From Erpobdella octoculata (Eukaryota > Annelida > Clitellata > Hirudinida > Erpobdellidae), in contig OZ022238.1 in NCBI GenBank assembly GCA_963978895.1, positions 23,542,784 to 23,606,783 on the forward strand: DNA of 64,000 nucleotides, written 5' to 3'. The notes beneath the pieces are model-generated. The model did no database searches and had not been told where the DNA came from. It saw only the letters and a program-made list of their open reading frames with translations. The translations under genes were made by a program, and so were the position numbers. The stretch's first letter is position 1; the number at the start of each line of letters is the position of its first letter. Below are positions 63,205-64,000 of this stretch, one piece after another.

Positions 63205-63255
63205 GTCTTGCTCGTTATACGATCGAGCTGAAATGTGGTGTATATATATAATTGT
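63205..63255 (+). repeat. Relative of the CGATCGAGCTGAAAT repeat head
   Basis: CTCGTTATACGATCGAGCTG then AAATGTGGTG and (AT)n. It matches the module head at 47884-47917. 63256-63574 has no other feature. Confidence 0.6.
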
Positions 63256-63574
63256 CGTCTACGACAATGCATTATATTCAATTTACAGATATATCGGAAA
63301 AATTTCAATTAAAATAAAAAATTATATTAATAAGATTTAAAAAAAGTTCAATTAAGATAATAAATAGAAAAATAAAAAAACTAATTTTAATTAGAAAAGT
63401 ACAAATTAAAAAATTAAAAATAAAACACTTAAAAAACTAAAAAAATCATATTTTAAAGATGTATTAACATCTAAAAACAATTTGCAAAAATAATAGCTGC
63501 CGATTTACAAAACATAAGAAATCTTTGAAAAACGAAGTTTCTTACGATTCACTTTTTACACATTCAATTCATAC

Positions 63575-63691
63575 CTGGATACATGCAGATGTAGAAACAG
63601 GTGTTTAAAACATTTTTTCCTCTAATGGTTAGTGCACTGCCGGTACTAATGAGCTGAGCAGCATTACCATTACCAGACACCACAAAATCAG
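63575..63691 (-). CDS. PAN-like/C-type-lectin gene, exon with the first half of a PAN-like domain
   Basis: 117 nt, minus strand, phase 1-1: acceptor TTTGTTTCAG/CT, donor CCAG/GTATGA. The peptide FVVSGNGNAAQLISTGSAL ends NVLNTCFYICMYPG. The C..(3)..C near the end matches the eCa..Cl pair of PAN/apple domains. It splices in phase to 60238-60164. Phase 1-1 exons are typical of shuffled extracellular modules. The N-terminal signal exon must lie right of position 64000, since no ATG-led hydrophobic frame with a proper donor is seen between 63692 and 64000. Confidence 0.6.
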
Positions 63692-63959
63692 CTGAAACAA
63701 ACGTAAAGCATTACACTGTTTATTTGTTAAGAATAAACTTTAATCTACTTTTAATTTTAGCATGGGAATAATGAGAAAAACAAAAACACAAAATTGCGTG
63801 TTCACAAATGGGTAGATTCTTTAAACAACGAGCAACAAAAACAATTAACTTTTCAGAAAAGCCATGTAGAGTTTATAGTATTTACAACGTTTTTATTAAG
63901 TCACTTTGTTGTTTGTCGTTCCGAGTCTGATTATATAATAGATTATATATAAATAAACA

Positions 63960-64000
63960 TAGTATATATATATATATATATATATCTATATATATATATA
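63960..64000. repeat. (AT)n microsatellite at the window edge
   Basis: TA repeat with one C, continuing past the window. Confidence 0.85.

Overview
The window is AT-rich nuclear DNA from an animal. There are no bacterial operons, no rRNA genes and no CRISPR array. Almost everything recognisable is transposable elements (TEs), microsatellites of kilobase length, and intron-split coding pieces. The mix of families (CR1/Jockey-type, R2-like and R4/Dong-like LINEs, Ty3/Gypsy and Copia LTR elements, hATs, tRNA-derived SINEs) plus a PAN-like/C-type-lectin gene would fit a cnidarian such as a hydrozoan. That assignment is an inference from composition and TE content, not proof.

Layout. 0-4 kb: a tandem-repeat-bearing non-autonomous repeat, then a 2 kb LTR element (LTRs 1663-1863 and 3534-3722) whose acidic gag-like ORF starts with a SAP motif. 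4-5.4 kb: LINE remnants. 5.5-10 kb: a Copia element on the minus strand with 157 bp LTRs and TTTTC target duplications. 10-14 kb: low-complexity repeat with a 5'-truncated LINE inside, then a SINE ending in (CTA)n. 14.2-25.3 kb: one full-length R2-like LINE (restriction-like endonuclease type) and two identical 5'-truncated copies, all minus strand, each bounded on both sides by pure (CTA)n, with two arrays of about 1.67 kb. 25.6-31.5 kb: a decayed R4/Dong-like LINE bounded by (ATT)n on both sides and split by a 1405 bp hAT with a perfect 8 bp duplication.

31.5-40.6 kb: a 135 bp hAT MITE, a tRNA-derived SINE, a likely spliced host gene or pseudogene on the minus strand (34.3-35.3 kb), (ATT)n, and a 1.2 kb (TCAA)n array followed by LINE debris. 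40.66-46.66 kb: a hAT (TSD GTAAACAG) carrying inside it a young Gypsy element (TSD TTACT, LTRs differing at 2 of 171 positions). 46.7-49 kb: LINE debris and a 15 bp minisatellite.

48.8-63.7 kb: four minus-strand exons, all split in phase 1, that read as the end of a secreted-type PAN-like plus C-type-lectin protein. The intron between the two lectin exons is about 10.6 kb. It holds a full-length CR1/Jockey-type LINE with ORF1 and ORF2 (50.2-54.3 kb), an I/Jockey-type LINE ruin, a Gypsy gag-protease ruin and AT microsatellites. 61-64 kb: intronic sequence with a Copia protease fragment, a 26 bp tandem repeat and a pair of inverted 15 bp minisatellites.

Most interesting are the RLE-type LINEs that sit precisely inside trinucleotide microsatellites: R2-like in (CTA)n, probably seeded by a SINE tail, and R4-like in (ATT)n. 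Next are the possible A-AAA-AAA frameshift site in the R2-like element and the lectin gene, which is invisible to simple ORF calling.
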